Origin: JBNAGF01 sp049801055
GTDB taxonomy: Bacteria; Pseudomonadota; Alphaproteobacteria; Rhodobacterales; Rhodobacteraceae
Direction of reading: 5' to 3'
Assembly: GCF_049801055.1 (NCBI RefSeq)
Contig: NZ_JBNAGF010000001.1
Location: forward strand, 186,001-250,000
Length of the DNA stretch: 64,000 nt
Positions 16,758-25,126 of this stretch are shown piece by piece. The stretch's first letter is position 1. Every line of letters starts with the position of its first letter. The notes beneath the pieces were generated by a model. The model made no database searches. It saw nothing but the letters and a program-made list of their open reading frames with translations, and was not told where the DNA came from. A program made the translations under genes and the position numbers.

Positions 16758-18563
16758 ATGGCTGCTTACGAATACGAAACCCACGAATATGACGTGGTCG
16801 TTGTCGGCGCCGGCGGTGCCGGTCTGCGCGCAACATTGGGCATGGCAGAGCAAGGTCTTCGAACCGCCTGTGTGACCAAGGTTTTCCCGACACGTTCGCA
16901 CACGGTTGCGGCGCAGGGCGGGATCGCTGCCTCGCTGTCGAATATGGGGCCGGACAACTGGCAGTGGCACATGTACGACACGGTGAAGGGCTCTGACTGG
17001 CTGGGTGACACCGACGCCATGGAGTATCTTGCCCGAGAAGCGCCAAAGGCGGTGTATGAGCTGGAGCATTATGGCGTTCCGTTTTCGCGCACCGAAGAAG
17101 GTAAGATCTACCAGCGACCCTTTGGCGGTCATACCACGGAATTCGGAGAAGGGCCCCCGGTGCAGCGAACCTGCGCGGCCGCCGACCGCACCGGCCACGC
17201 GATCCTGCACACGCTGTATGGGCAATCGTTGAAGAACAATGCCGAGTTCTACATCGAATATTTTGCCATCGACCTGATCATGTCCGAAGACGGTCAATGC
17301 CAAGGCGTCGTGTGCTGGAAACTGGACGACGGCACCATGCATGTTTTCAATGCCAAGATGGTCGTGTTGGCCACCGGTGGTTACGGCCGTGCCTATTTCT
17401 CGGCGACCTCGGCACATACCTGTACCGGCGACGGCGGAGGCATGGTGGCTCGGGCCGGGCTGGCCTTGCAGGACATGGAGTTCGTGCAGTTCCACCCCAC
17501 CGGGATCTATGGTTCCGGTTGCCTGATCACAGAAGGCGCACGCGGTGAAGGCGGATACCTGACCAATTCCGAAGGCGAGCGTTTCATGGAACGCTATGCC
17601 CCGCAGTACAAGGATTTGGCGCCGCGAGACTATGTCAGCCGTTCGATGACCATGGAAATCCGCGAAGGCCGCGGTGTGGGCAAAGACGGGGATCATATCC
17701 ACCTGAACCTGAACCACCTTCCGGCCGAAGCACTGGCAGAACGCCTGCCCGGAATTTCGGAAAGCGCCAAGATCTTTGCAGGTGTCGACGTCACCAAGGA
17801 ACCGATCCCGGTCTTGCCGACGGTTCACTACAACATGGGCGGTATTCCGACCAACTACTGGGGCGAAGTGCTGAATCCGCGCAAGAAGGATCCCACTGCA
17901 ATTGTTCCCGGGCTGATGGCCGTGGGCGAAGCGGGCTGCGCGTCGGTCCATGGCGCCAACCGCCTCGGCTCGAACTCGCTGATCGACCTTGTGGTTTTTG
18001 GCCGCGCGTCAGCAATTCGTGCCGGCAAGGTTGTGGACGCTGAGGCACCGAACCCGATGCTCAATCACGCTTCCGTCGACAGGGCATTTGAGCGGTTTGA
18101 CGGGCTGCGTAATGCCAAAGGAACCGTCGGAACGGCAGAACTGCGGCTTGAGATGCAGAAGACCATGCAGGCCGATGCTGCCGTGTTCCGGACCGCCAAG
18201 ACCATGGCCGAAGGGGTCGACAAGATGACCGCAATCGCCGCCAAGCTCGATGACATCAAAGTGACCGACCGTTCGCTGGTCTGGAACTCTGACCTGATGG
18301 AGACGCTGGAACTCACAAACCTGATGCCCAACGCGCTCGCGACCATCGTCGGCGCCGAAGCGCGCAAGGAAAGCCGGGGCGCGCATGCGCATGAGGATTT
18401 CTCGGAGCGCGACGACAAGGAATGGCGGGTGCACACCGTATCCCGGGTTGAGGGCAACAAGGTTGACCTTAGCTATCGGCCGGTCATCACGGATCCGCTG
18501 ACCACCGAGACCGAAGGCGGAATAAACCTGAAGAAGATCGCGCCCAAGGCGCGGACTTTCTGA
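16758..18563 (+). CDS. sdhA: Succinate dehydrogenase flavoprotein subunit
   Basis: Catalytic subunit of complex II carrying covalent FAD, oxidising succinate to fumarate on the cytoplasmic face of the membrane. The 601 residues contain VVVVGAGGAGLRA (FAD), the FAD-linked histidine in PTRSHTVAAQGGIAA, the substrate loop QFHPTGIYGSGCLITEGARGE (seen as FHPTGIYGSG), and the active-site HYNMGGIPTNYWGE region. Length is normal. The start ATG at 16758 was chosen for the conserved MAAYEYETHEYDVVVVG opening. Two sulfotransferase-like genes follow before sdhB. Confidence is high. Confidence 0.98.
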   Translation: MAAYEYETHEYDVVVVGAGGAGLRATLGMAEQGLRTACVTKVFPTRSHTVAAQGGIAASLSNMGPDNWQWHMYDTVKGSDWLGDTDAMEYLAREAPKAVYELEHYGVPFSRTEEGKIYQRPFGGHTTEFGEGPPVQRTCAAADRTGHAILHTLYGQSLKNNAEFYIEYFAIDLIMSEDGQCQGVVCWKLDDGTMHVFNAKMVVLATGGYGRAYFSATSAHTCTGDGGGMVARAGLALQDMEFVQFHPTGIYGSGCLITEGARGEGGYLTNSEGERFMERYAPQYKDLAPRDYVSRSMTMEIREGRGVGKDGDHIHLNLNHLPAEALAERLPGISESAKIFAGVDVTKEPIPVLPTVHYNMGGIPTNYWGEVLNPRKKDPTAIVPGLMAVGEAGCASVHGANRLGSNSLIDLVVFGRASAIRAGKVVDAEAPNPMLNHASVDRAFERFDGLRNAKGTVGTAELRLEMQKTMQADAAVFRTAKTMAEGVDKMTAIAAKLDDIKVTDRSLVWNSDLMETLELTNLMPNALATIVGAEARKESRGAHAHEDFSERDDKEWRVHTVSRVEGNKVDLSYRPVITDPLTTETEGGINLKKIAPKARTF

Positions 18564-18573
18564 GGCGCGAACC

Positions 18574-19419
18574 ATGCGCCTGGCGGCAGACAGCAGGGGC
18601 GGAACGCCCGGTGTGGTTCACACCGGGTCTCCTCGCCTGATGTGTGTTGCTACGCACCACAAGGCCGGCACGGTCTGGATCAAGCGGGTTATGCGCGGGA
18701 TAGCCAATGCGCTTGATCTGCCAATGGTCGGTCTCTGGTCAGACCGCCATTTGCCAAAGGTTCCCGCGACCGATCGCGCAATTCTGGTAAACTGGGAAGG
18801 CAATTTTCCGGAACAGATCTGGGTCCGCGAGGATGTTGTATTCCTTCACCTGATCCGGGATCCGCGCGACATTCTGCTTTCGGGCTGTGCCTATCACCAC
18901 ACCGCGCCGGTGAAGGGTGAGCGTTTCCTGCATGAACCGAGGTCGGACCTTGGTGGGCTGACGTATCAGCAGCATCTCAATGCCCTCGAGACGCGAGACG
19001 AAAAACTCCTGTTCGAGATGGACAACAAGCACGCCGAAACAGTTCAGCAGATGCTGGACTGGCCTTGGGGCGATCAGCGGGTGGCAGAATTGCGATACGA
19101 GGATCTGATCCGCGATACATCGTGCGAACTGGCCGTCAAAGCGTTTCGCAGACTTGGCCTCGATGGGCAGGAGTTGCAGACCGCGACGCAGATCTTTCGC
19201 GACAACTCGCTTTTTGGAGGTCTGGCAGATAGCTCCAACCGTACCGGCCGGCTGAATGACCACATCGCCTCGTACGGAAAAATCAAACGCTGGCAGACCG
19301 AGCTGCCGCGGGCCGTGGGTGCCGTATACGCAGATCGCTTTGGTGAGGCACTGATCCGTCTGGGGTACGAGCATGATATCGATTGGGTGAAGACGCTGCC
19401 CGAGGAGGTCTCCGAATGA
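18574..19419 (+). CDS. Sulfotransferase domain protein
   Basis: A 281-residue soluble protein of the P-loop sulfotransferase superfamily, which transfers sulfate from PAPS to an acceptor. The 5'-phosphosulfate loop is seen as ATHHKAGTVWIKRVM (residues 26-40), and the 3'-phosphate site as LIRDPRDILLSG (93-104), with a supporting ELRYEDLI segment further on. The acceptor is unknown. It starts 10 bp after sdhA and overlaps the next gene by 4 bp (ATGA), so it is inside the succinate dehydrogenase operon. No PAPS-synthesis genes are in the window. A start at a later ATG is possible but would remove little. Confidence 0.87.
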   Translation: MRLAADSRGGTPGVVHTGSPRLMCVATHHKAGTVWIKRVMRGIANALDLPMVGLWSDRHLPKVPATDRAILVNWEGNFPEQIWVREDVVFLHLIRDPRDILLSGCAYHHTAPVKGERFLHEPRSDLGGLTYQQHLNALETRDEKLLFEMDNKHAETVQQMLDWPWGDQRVAELRYEDLIRDTSCELAVKAFRRLGLDGQELQTATQIFRDNSLFGGLADSSNRTGRLNDHIASYGKIKRWQTELPRAVGAVYADRFGEALIRLGYEHDIDWVKTLPEEVSE

Positions 19420-20303
19420 ACCGGGCGCTCGATACTACGGTGATTGCCCCGGCATGGCAGCAGCTTGGGTTTGAACCCGGGCTGATGTTCAGGGCCTTCG
19501 GGATGAGGAGGTCAGGCAACCACGCCATTCTCGATTGGCTATTGCGCAATGCCCCCGGGGAAAAATCGGTCTTTCTGAACAACTGCCGCCCCGGCAAGAA
19601 CCCTTTGACCAGTTTCAGCGCCATTGAGGTGAACGGCGAAACCCTCCCGCCGCGCCGGGCGGTCTCGGACTTGCCGCAAGCAACCGCAACCGCAGGGCAG
19701 GGGGCAATGCTGTTGGTGTCTTATGAAGATACTTCGCCCGCAGAATTCACCCATGCGACCCGGCCCTCGGGTTCGTTTGACGAAGCCTTGATAAACTGCG
19801 ATTTGATCATCTGCCGTGGTTTCCTGAACTGGAGTGCGTCCCTGCTTCGGAAATTGCAGCGCAATCCGGGATACACAGCCATTCAACGCACTGTTGTCAT
19901 GCTGCGGGCAATGGCGATCTATTCCCGGCTGCTCAGCTTGCTGGATGCAGCGGAAACGGAGCGTCGCGTCTGTATCCCCTATGACACGTGGCGATCTTCC
20001 GAGAGCTTTCGCGGCGAGGTTCTTCGGCGTCTCGGCCTGCCGGAACGGGACAACACGCTTGGAAAGGTGCAGGGCTATGGCGGCGGCTCGTCCTTTCAGG
20101 CCGATGCAGAGGATCCGGCCAAGCTTTCCACCGACCGTCGCTGGCAGCAACAGGCCGACGATCCCGAGTATCAGGCCCTGCTGCATCTGGCTGCTCGGGA
20201 TACACTCCTTGCTGAACGTCTGAAACGGCACTTCCCTGAGGACGCCATGCGCCTGTCACGGCTGCTGGATCACGCGCCTTTGCCAAAAGAGGTGCTGTTG
20301 TGA
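19416..20303 (+). CDS. Divergent sulfotransferase-like P-loop protein
   Basis: A 295-residue protein with a P-loop near the N-terminus (FGMRRSGNHAILDWLL, residues 28-43) resembling the 5'-phosphosulfate loop of sulfotransferases. I do not see a clear RDPRD...S motif like that of its upstream partner; LIICRGFLNWSASLL and VVMLRAMAIYSRLL are the nearest candidates for the 3'-phosphate region. It is therefore more divergent and the activity is uncertain. The start overlaps the upstream gene's stop by 4 bp, implying coupled translation, and sdhB follows 94 bp later with its own strong ribosome binding site. Confidence 0.82.
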   Translation: MNRALDTTVIAPAWQQLGFEPGLMFRAFGMRRSGNHAILDWLLRNAPGEKSVFLNNCRPGKNPLTSFSAIEVNGETLPPRRAVSDLPQATATAGQGAMLLVSYEDTSPAEFTHATRPSGSFDEALINCDLIICRGFLNWSASLLRKLQRNPGYTAIQRTVVMLRAMAIYSRLLSLLDAAETERRVCIPYDTWRSSESFRGEVLRRLGLPERDNTLGKVQGYGGGSSFQADAEDPAKLSTDRRWQQQADDPEYQALLHLAARDTLLAERLKRHFPEDAMRLSRLLDHAPLPKEVLL

Positions 20304-20397
20304 TGCGTGGCCTCAATACAAATTCGGCGCCTCCCGCGCCTGTCGAAACCGCATGGTCTCTGCGCTCAGAGGCCCAAATCCCTGAGGAGGCTTACCC

Positions 20398-21177
20398 ATG
20401 GTCGAACTGACCCTGCCTAAAAACTCCAAGATCACCACGGGCAAGACATGGCCCAAGCCGGAAGGCGCAAGGAACGTGCGCAAGTTCCAGATTTATCGCT
20501 GGAACCCGGATGACGGCCAGAACCCGCGTGTGGACACGTATTTTGTGGACATGGATGATTGCGGTCCGATGATTTTGGATGCGCTGATCAAGATCAAGAA
20601 CGAGATCGACCCGACATTGACATTCCGCCGTTCTTGTCGCGAAGGGATCTGTGGCTCTTGCGCGATGAACATTGACGGTATCAACACGCTGGCCTGCATC
20701 TACGGAATGGATGAGATCAAGGGCGATGTGAAGATCTATCCGCTTCCGCACATGCCCGTGGTCAAGGACCTGATCCCGGACCTGACGCATTTCTATGCGC
20801 AACATGCATCGATCATGCCTTGGCTCGAAACCAAGACCAATCGCCCCGCCAAGGAGTGGCGGCAGTCGATCGAGGACCGCAGGAAACTGGACGGTCTCTA
20901 TGAGTGTGTGATGTGTGCCTCTTGCTCGACCTCTTGCCCCAGCTATTGGTGGAACGGTGATCGCTATCTTGGGCCGGCAGCCCTGCTGCATGCTTATCGC
21001 TGGATCATCGACTCACGGGACGAGGCAACCGGCGAGCGGCTGGACGAGCTTGAAGATCCTTTCAAGCTCTACCGCTGCCACACGATTATGAACTGTTCCA
21101 AGACCTGTCCAAAGGGGTTGAACCCCGCCAAGGCAATCGCCGAAATCAAGAAGATGATGCTCGAACGAACCGTCTGA
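20398..21177 (+). CDS. sdhB: Succinate dehydrogenase iron-sulfur subunit
   Basis: Carries electrons from FAD to quinone through three iron-sulfur clusters. The 259-residue protein shows the [2Fe-2S] cysteines in CREGICGSCAMNIDG and a following LAC, and the two ferredoxin-like clusters in CVMCASCSTSCPSYWW and CHTIMNCSKTCPKGLNP. Length is normal. A GAGGAGG ribosome binding site precedes the ATG. It is separated from sdhA by two sulfotransferase-like genes, yet remains on the same strand without a visible terminator between. A long hairpin ends the operon just downstream. Confidence 0.98.
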   Translation: MVELTLPKNSKITTGKTWPKPEGARNVRKFQIYRWNPDDGQNPRVDTYFVDMDDCGPMILDALIKIKNEIDPTLTFRRSCREGICGSCAMNIDGINTLACIYGMDEIKGDVKIYPLPHMPVVKDLIPDLTHFYAQHASIMPWLETKTNRPAKEWRQSIEDRRKLDGLYECVMCASCSTSCPSYWWNGDRYLGPAALLHAYRWIIDSRDEATGERLDELEDPFKLYRCHTIMNCSKTCPKGLNPAKAIAEIKKMMLERTV

Positions 21178-21196
21178 GCGAGCGCCCTGATTTCTT

Positions 21197-21238
21197 GGAA
21201 GGCCACGGATCCCAAGCTGTAGGGTTCGTGGCCTTTCC
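21197..21238 (+). terminator. Long hairpin after sdhB
   Basis: A near-perfect 17-bp stem (left arm starting GGAAGGCCACG, right arm ending CGTGGCCTTTCC) with an 8-nt loop begins 20 bp after the sdhB stop. A pyrimidine-rich stretch (CATTCTTTCC) follows. It fits a transcription terminator for the sdh operon, although the T-run is interrupted. Confidence 0.65.
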
Positions 21239-21299
21239 CATTCTTTCCGGCGATATCAGGCCGGTTACTTGCAAAATTGCCAAGGATCAAACTCGGCCC

Positions 21300-21512
21300 A
21301 TGCCTGTCCTGTTGCTCGTACTTGCACTCGGTGTGTTCGCCTATCTGTTCTGGCGGTCGCGCACCAGCAGGCTGACCCGCGATTGCCGATGGCGACAGAA
21401 CCGGGCTGCGGGCACTTGGTCTTGTGCCTTTTGCGGTGCAACCCGGAAGGGCAGCGAAACACCGCGCAACTGTCTGCGCAAAAAACGGTTGCCAGACAGC
21501 GATTCCGATTGA
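21300..21512 (+). CDS. Small membrane-anchored protein with a CxxC pair
   Basis: A 70-residue protein with one N-terminal transmembrane helix (MPVLLLVLALGVFAYLFW) followed by a basic stretch and a WSCAFCGAT motif, with a later isolated Cys (PRNCLRKK). Two or three cysteines could bind a metal. I recall similar unnamed proteins in Rhodobacteraceae but cannot assign a function. The ATG at 21300 was chosen because the hydrophobic helix starts there. The 212-bp gap after it, before the helicase gene, holds no other gene I can support; it probably carries the helicase promoter. Confidence 0.6.
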   Translation: MPVLLLVLALGVFAYLFWRSRTSRLTRDCRWRQNRAAGTWSCAFCGATRKGSETPRNCLRKKRLPDSDSD

Positions 21513-21724
21513 CTTTCGTTGCCGAAGGGTCCAATTGCGCCGGATTGGCGCGAGATGGGTCCTCTTTGGCTTGATTGGTTGAGTACCAGCCAGACCCCTC
21601 CGACGCGCACTTAGATGCAGATCCGGCTTAATGTCCGGGATGTCGGGGCGGCAGCCCATACTGGAATTCGCTCAATCAGAGCCACCAAACGTGCCCGCCG
21701 CAAACGGGCCGAAAAGGAAACGAT

Positions 21725-22975
21725 TTGACTACATTCTCCGAACTCGGCTTGTCCGAGCGTCTTGTACTGCGCCTTACTGAAATGGGGATCGTTGATCCAA
21801 CCCCGATTCAATTGCGGGCCATTCCGCTTGCACTTCAGGGCCGGGATATCCTTGGCCTGGCGCAAACCGGCACTGGCAAGACGGCGGCCTTCGGTTTGCC
21901 GCTTGCACAGATCATGCTGGCCGAGCGCGGAAAACCTGCCCCGAAATCCGTGCGCGGGCTTGTGCTGGCTCCGACCCGGGAACTGGCCAAGCAGATTCAT
22001 GAAAACCTTCGCGCCTATCTGGGCAAGAGTCACCTCAAAACCGGGATCGTGGTTGGCGGTCAATCCCTTTCGGCGCAAGCGAACCGTCTGGCGCGCGGCA
22101 CGGATATCCTCGTGGCCACTCCGGGCCGTTTAATCGATCTGCTGGATCGTGGTGCCGTCACTCTGGAGGCGACCGGATTCCTTGTTCTGGACGAGGCAGA
22201 TCAGATGCTGGATCTGGGCTTCATTCATGCCCTGCGAAAGATTTCAGACCTGCTGCCCGAGAATCGTCAGACCATGCTGTTCTCTGCAACCATGTCGAAA
22301 CAGATGAACGAGGTGGCGCAGAAATATCTGACTGGCCCCATCCGGGTGGAGGTTTCGCCTCCGGGCAAGGCCGCGGACAAGATCACCCAATCCGTGCATT
22401 TCATCGCCAAGGCGGAAAAAACTTCGCTCTTGAAAGAGTTGCTGGACGAGCACCGCGAAGAACTCGCTCTGGTGTTTTCACGCACCAAGCACGGTGCGGA
22501 ACGTCTGCGGAAATCACTGGAGGCAGCGGGGTTTGCGGCGGAATCCATCCACGGCAACAAGTCGCAAGGCCAACGCGACAGGGCCCTCAAATCGTTCCGG
22601 GACGGCAAAGCCCGTATTCTCGTGGCAACTGATGTCGCTGCGCGTGGCATCGACATTCCTGATGTTCGCCATGTCTACAACTACGACCTTCCGAACGTGC
22701 CGGACAACTACGTGCATCGGATCGGCCGCACCGCGCGGGCTGGTGCCGACGGTCGGGCCGTTGCATTCTGCGCGCCGGACGAGGCCAGCGAATTGCGGGC
22801 GATCCAGAAAGTGATGAAAATGGATATCCCCGTTGCCAGCGGCCGGCCATGGGAAGGTGTTACGCCACCTTCAAACCAGCGAAACAATCGGGGCAATCGT
22901 GGCGGCGCCGGCGCTCCGGGTAACAAGCATCGACGTCCTCAGCGTCGCGGTCGCGGTAAACCCCGCGCGGCCTGA
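21725..22975 (+). CDS. DEAD-box ATP-dependent RNA helicase
   Basis: A 416-residue DEAD-box RNA helicase of the RhlE-like group, acting in ribosome assembly or RNA turnover. Motifs in order are the Q motif (PTPIQLRAIPL), AQTGTGKTAAF, PTRELAKQI, VATPGRLIDLL, VLDEADQMLD, SATMSKQ, ATDVAARGIDIP and HRIGRTARAG, followed by a short basic, Gly/Arg-rich tail. Translation starts at TTG, supported by an AAGGAAA site 5 bp before it. Its neighbours suggest no dedicated partner. Confidence in the family is high; the exact paralogue is uncertain. Confidence 0.95.
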   Translation: MTTFSELGLSERLVLRLTEMGIVDPTPIQLRAIPLALQGRDILGLAQTGTGKTAAFGLPLAQIMLAERGKPAPKSVRGLVLAPTRELAKQIHENLRAYLGKSHLKTGIVVGGQSLSAQANRLARGTDILVATPGRLIDLLDRGAVTLEATGFLVLDEADQMLDLGFIHALRKISDLLPENRQTMLFSATMSKQMNEVAQKYLTGPIRVEVSPPGKAADKITQSVHFIAKAEKTSLLKELLDEHREELALVFSRTKHGAERLRKSLEAAGFAAESIHGNKSQGQRDRALKSFRDGKARILVATDVAARGIDIPDVRHVYNYDLPNVPDNYVHRIGRTARAGADGRAVAFCAPDEASELRAIQKVMKMDIPVASGRPWEGVTPPSNQRNNRGNRGGAGAPGNKHRRPQRRGRGKPRAA

Positions 22976-23037
22976 GGCTTTACACGTTCGAGCCCGTTGA
23001 AGAAGGTGATGGCAGAGAATCCTAAAGGAGTCTGCCC

Positions 23038-23901
23038 TTGCCTGTCCCACCACCTGATGCCGATGCCCGCCGTGCAGTCGCCCCTGTCGTCTGCTACCCG
23101 CCCGAGACACTGCCCACGCCGGATCTGGCGCTTTACTCGTCTGCACGGGAAACGGCCCGAAAAACCGGCCAAGTCATCGTGCCACCGAGGGAGGCACGGT
23201 GTTTCGAAGTGCCCGCAGGCAGCTTTTTTCGTATCTCTTCGATCGACGGGCCGCAGGTCGGCGATCTCAACCTTTGGAATCTGAACGACCTGAACGAGCG
23301 GTTTTATTCGGGTAAAACCCGTGCGCTGCATGGCACGCATGTGACGACGGGTGAGCGGCTCTGGTCCAGTTTCCCCTTTTTGCGCCCGATGACGACAATC
23401 GTGGCGGACTCGTTGGGCTGGTATGGTATCGACGAGTATGGCGGATCGGTCCACGACGTCATCGGCACGCGTTGCGACCCATATACCGGAAACCTGTTGT
23501 CGGGAACTCAATATCACCATTGCTGTCATTCGAACCTGACACGCGCTCTGGCAGATCACACGGGGCTTGATCTGATGGTCGCGGAAAGAATGGTTCATGA
23601 TGTGCTGAACGTGTTCATGTGCACTGGGTTTACACGCGAGACCGGGCAGTACTTCATGAAAGCTTCCCCTGTCCGACCGGGAGATTATCTTGAATTCTTT
23701 GCCGAAATTCCACTGTTGGGCAATCTGAGCGCCTGTCCGGGAGGTGATTGTTCGTCAGAGCATTCCTCTGACACAGCGGCCTGCTATCCCCTTCTGGTCG
23801 AAGTTTTTACACCTGCCGATGGGGCCTTGGAGGGATGGAAACCGCCTGCCCAAAACGCATATGACCGATCGCATGGGGTAACAACCGCGGGTCGATTATA
23901 G
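23038..23901 (+). CDS. DUF1989 (urea carboxylase-associated) family protein
   Basis: A 287-residue protein of the DUF1989 family, whose members are often encoded with urea carboxylase, though none is nearby. Recognisable parts are VIVPPREARCFEVPAGSFFRI, GPQVGDLNLWN, THVTTGERLWSSFPFLRPMTTI (conserved His/Ser block), and the cysteine-bearing segment HHCCHSNLTRAL. The function of this member is unknown; a link to nitrogen or one-carbon metabolism is family context only. It starts at TTG with a perfect AAAGGAG site 7 nt before. It ends 85 bp before the convergent deoD. Confidence 0.85.
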   Translation: MPVPPPDADARRAVAPVVCYPPETLPTPDLALYSSARETARKTGQVIVPPREARCFEVPAGSFFRISSIDGPQVGDLNLWNLNDLNERFYSGKTRALHGTHVTTGERLWSSFPFLRPMTTIVADSLGWYGIDEYGGSVHDVIGTRCDPYTGNLLSGTQYHHCCHSNLTRALADHTGLDLMVAERMVHDVLNVFMCTGFTRETGQYFMKASPVRPGDYLEFFAEIPLLGNLSACPGGDCSSEHSSDTAACYPLLVEVFTPADGALEGWKPPAQNAYDRSHGVTTAGRL

Positions 23902-23986
23902 GATCGGACGACAGGGCGGCGACAGCTCAGTTTTTGGGGAAGGCGGGTCACGACGGCGCGCCCTTTGGCGCGCAGCCGACGTTGAC

Positions 23987-24691
23987 TTAGCTAAAGGCAG
24001 ACTCGAGCGCGATTTCAACCATGTCTCCAAAGCTGGTTTCCCTTTCGGAGCTGGGCAGGGCATCGCCAGTCAGAAGGTGATCCGATACGGTCAGGACAGC
24101 CAGTGCGCGGCATTTGTGGCGGGCAGCAAGAATATAGAGCTCAGCGGCTTCCATCTCGACGCCCAGAATGCCGTGGCGAACCATCTGTTCGTTCAGGTCG
24201 GGACGCTCATCATAGAAGACATCCGAAGAATAAATGCCGCCGACATGCGTTTTCGCATCTTTGCTCGATGCCGCCTTCACTGCGGCATTCAGCAATGACC
24301 AATCCGCGGATGGCGCAAAGTTCAGCTCGCGGAAGATACCTCGCGACGGAGTGCTGAGCGTGCTGGCCGTCATTGCGATAACGATATCTCGAACCGCTAC
24401 ACTCTCCTGCATCGCTCCGCACGACCCGATCCGGATCAGTGTTTTTGCGCCATAGTCCCGGATCAGTTCGTTCACGTAGATCGACAGCGATGGCATCCCC
24501 ATCCCGCTGCCCTGAATAGTAACCCTATTCCTTTTCCACGTGCCTGTAAAACCGAGCATCCCCCTGACATTGTTCACCTGTTGAACATCGGTCAGGAAAT
24601 TCTCGGCAGCCCATTTCGCGCGATAGGGATCACCTGGCAGAAGAACGGTTTCCGCAATTTCGCCGGCTTTGGCGCCAATATGAATTGTCAT
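23987..24691 (-). CDS. deoD: Purine nucleoside phosphorylase, DeoD type
   Basis: Hexameric phosphorylase that splits purine (deoxy)ribonucleosides into base and sugar-1-phosphate for salvage. The 234-residue protein is the usual length. Motifs are LLPGDPYRAKWAAENFL (phosphate binding), GSGMGMPSLSIYVNEL, and VEMEAAELYILAA (ribose site), with the purine-binding Asp in LTVSDHLLTG. It lies 26 bp downstream of the H-NS-like gene on the same strand and may be co-transcribed with it. A nucleoside-type ABC transporter is encoded at 36-40.8 kb and could supply substrates, though it is not in the same operon. Confidence 0.95.
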   Translation of the reverse strand: MTIHIGAKAGEIAETVLLPGDPYRAKWAAENFLTDVQQVNNVRGMLGFTGTWKRNRVTIQGSGMGMPSLSIYVNELIRDYGAKTLIRIGSCGAMQESVAVRDIVIAMTASTLSTPSRGIFRELNFAPSADWSLLNAAVKAASSKDAKTHVGGIYSSDVFYDERPDLNEQMVRHGILGVEMEAAELYILAARHKCRALAVLTVSDHLLTGDALPSSERETSFGDMVEIALESAFS

Positions 24692-24717
24692 TTAGAACCT
24701 TCTTATTGATGATCGTG

Positions 24718-25035
24718 TCAGATTTCCAATTCAGACATATCGGTTCCCTTGGCAAGTGCGTCATGCACCCATTTCGGCTTGCGACCGCGGCCGCTCCAGG
24801 TTTCGCCCGGATTGGCAGGGTTTTTGTATTTGGCTGCAGTCTTGGCACCTTTTCGTGCGGCTCCCGAAGTAACATTCAGTTCCTGAAGTGTGAATCCGTA
24901 TTCGGCGGCCGCCTTTCGTGCAGCTTCAAGTGCCGCCGTACGCTCACGGTTTTCTGCCGCGATTATTTCTTTTTCAACGTCGGATTTCAGTTTTACGAGT
25001 TCTTTTTTCGACATGGTAGATAGATCGATGGCCAT
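24718..25035 (-). CDS. H-NS family nucleoid protein (HvrA/Spb type)
   Basis: A 105-residue H-NS-type DNA-binding protein. The N-terminal half is a coiled-coil (MAIDLSTMSKKELVKLKSDV, then EKEIIAAENRERTAALEAAR), and the C-terminal domain carries the family's core YKNPANPGETWSGRGRKPKWV (seen as NPGETWSGRGRKPKW). Rhodobacter homologues HvrA and Spb regulate photosynthesis and nitrogen fixation genes; which genes this one controls is unknown. The ATG at 25035 follows a GGGGAGG site and starts the conserved coiled-coil; the longer upstream reading is rejected. A strong terminator sits immediately upstream of the ribosome binding site. Confidence 0.9.
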   Translation of the reverse strand: MAIDLSTMSKKELVKLKSDVEKEIIAAENRERTAALEAARKAAAEYGFTLQELNVTSGAARKGAKTAAKYKNPANPGETWSGRGRKPKWVHDALAKGTDMSELEI

Positions 25036-25048
25036 TGTGGTCCTCCCC

Positions 25049-25084
25049 AAAAAAATGCACGTGCCACATATAATGGCACGTGCA
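25049..25084 (-). terminator. Intrinsic terminator after ecm, next to the H-NS-like gene
   Basis: On the minus strand an 11-bp perfect stem (TGCACGTGCCA/TGGCACGTGCA) with a 7-nt loop is followed by seven T. It ends 13 bp before the start of the H-NS-like gene, right against its GGGGAGG ribosome binding site. It would end ecm transcription, and may also act on the leader of the downstream gene. Confidence 0.9.
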
Positions 25085-25126
25085 ATGATTGGTAGTCCGG
25101 AATTCAGACGCTTTTCAGCATCTTTT

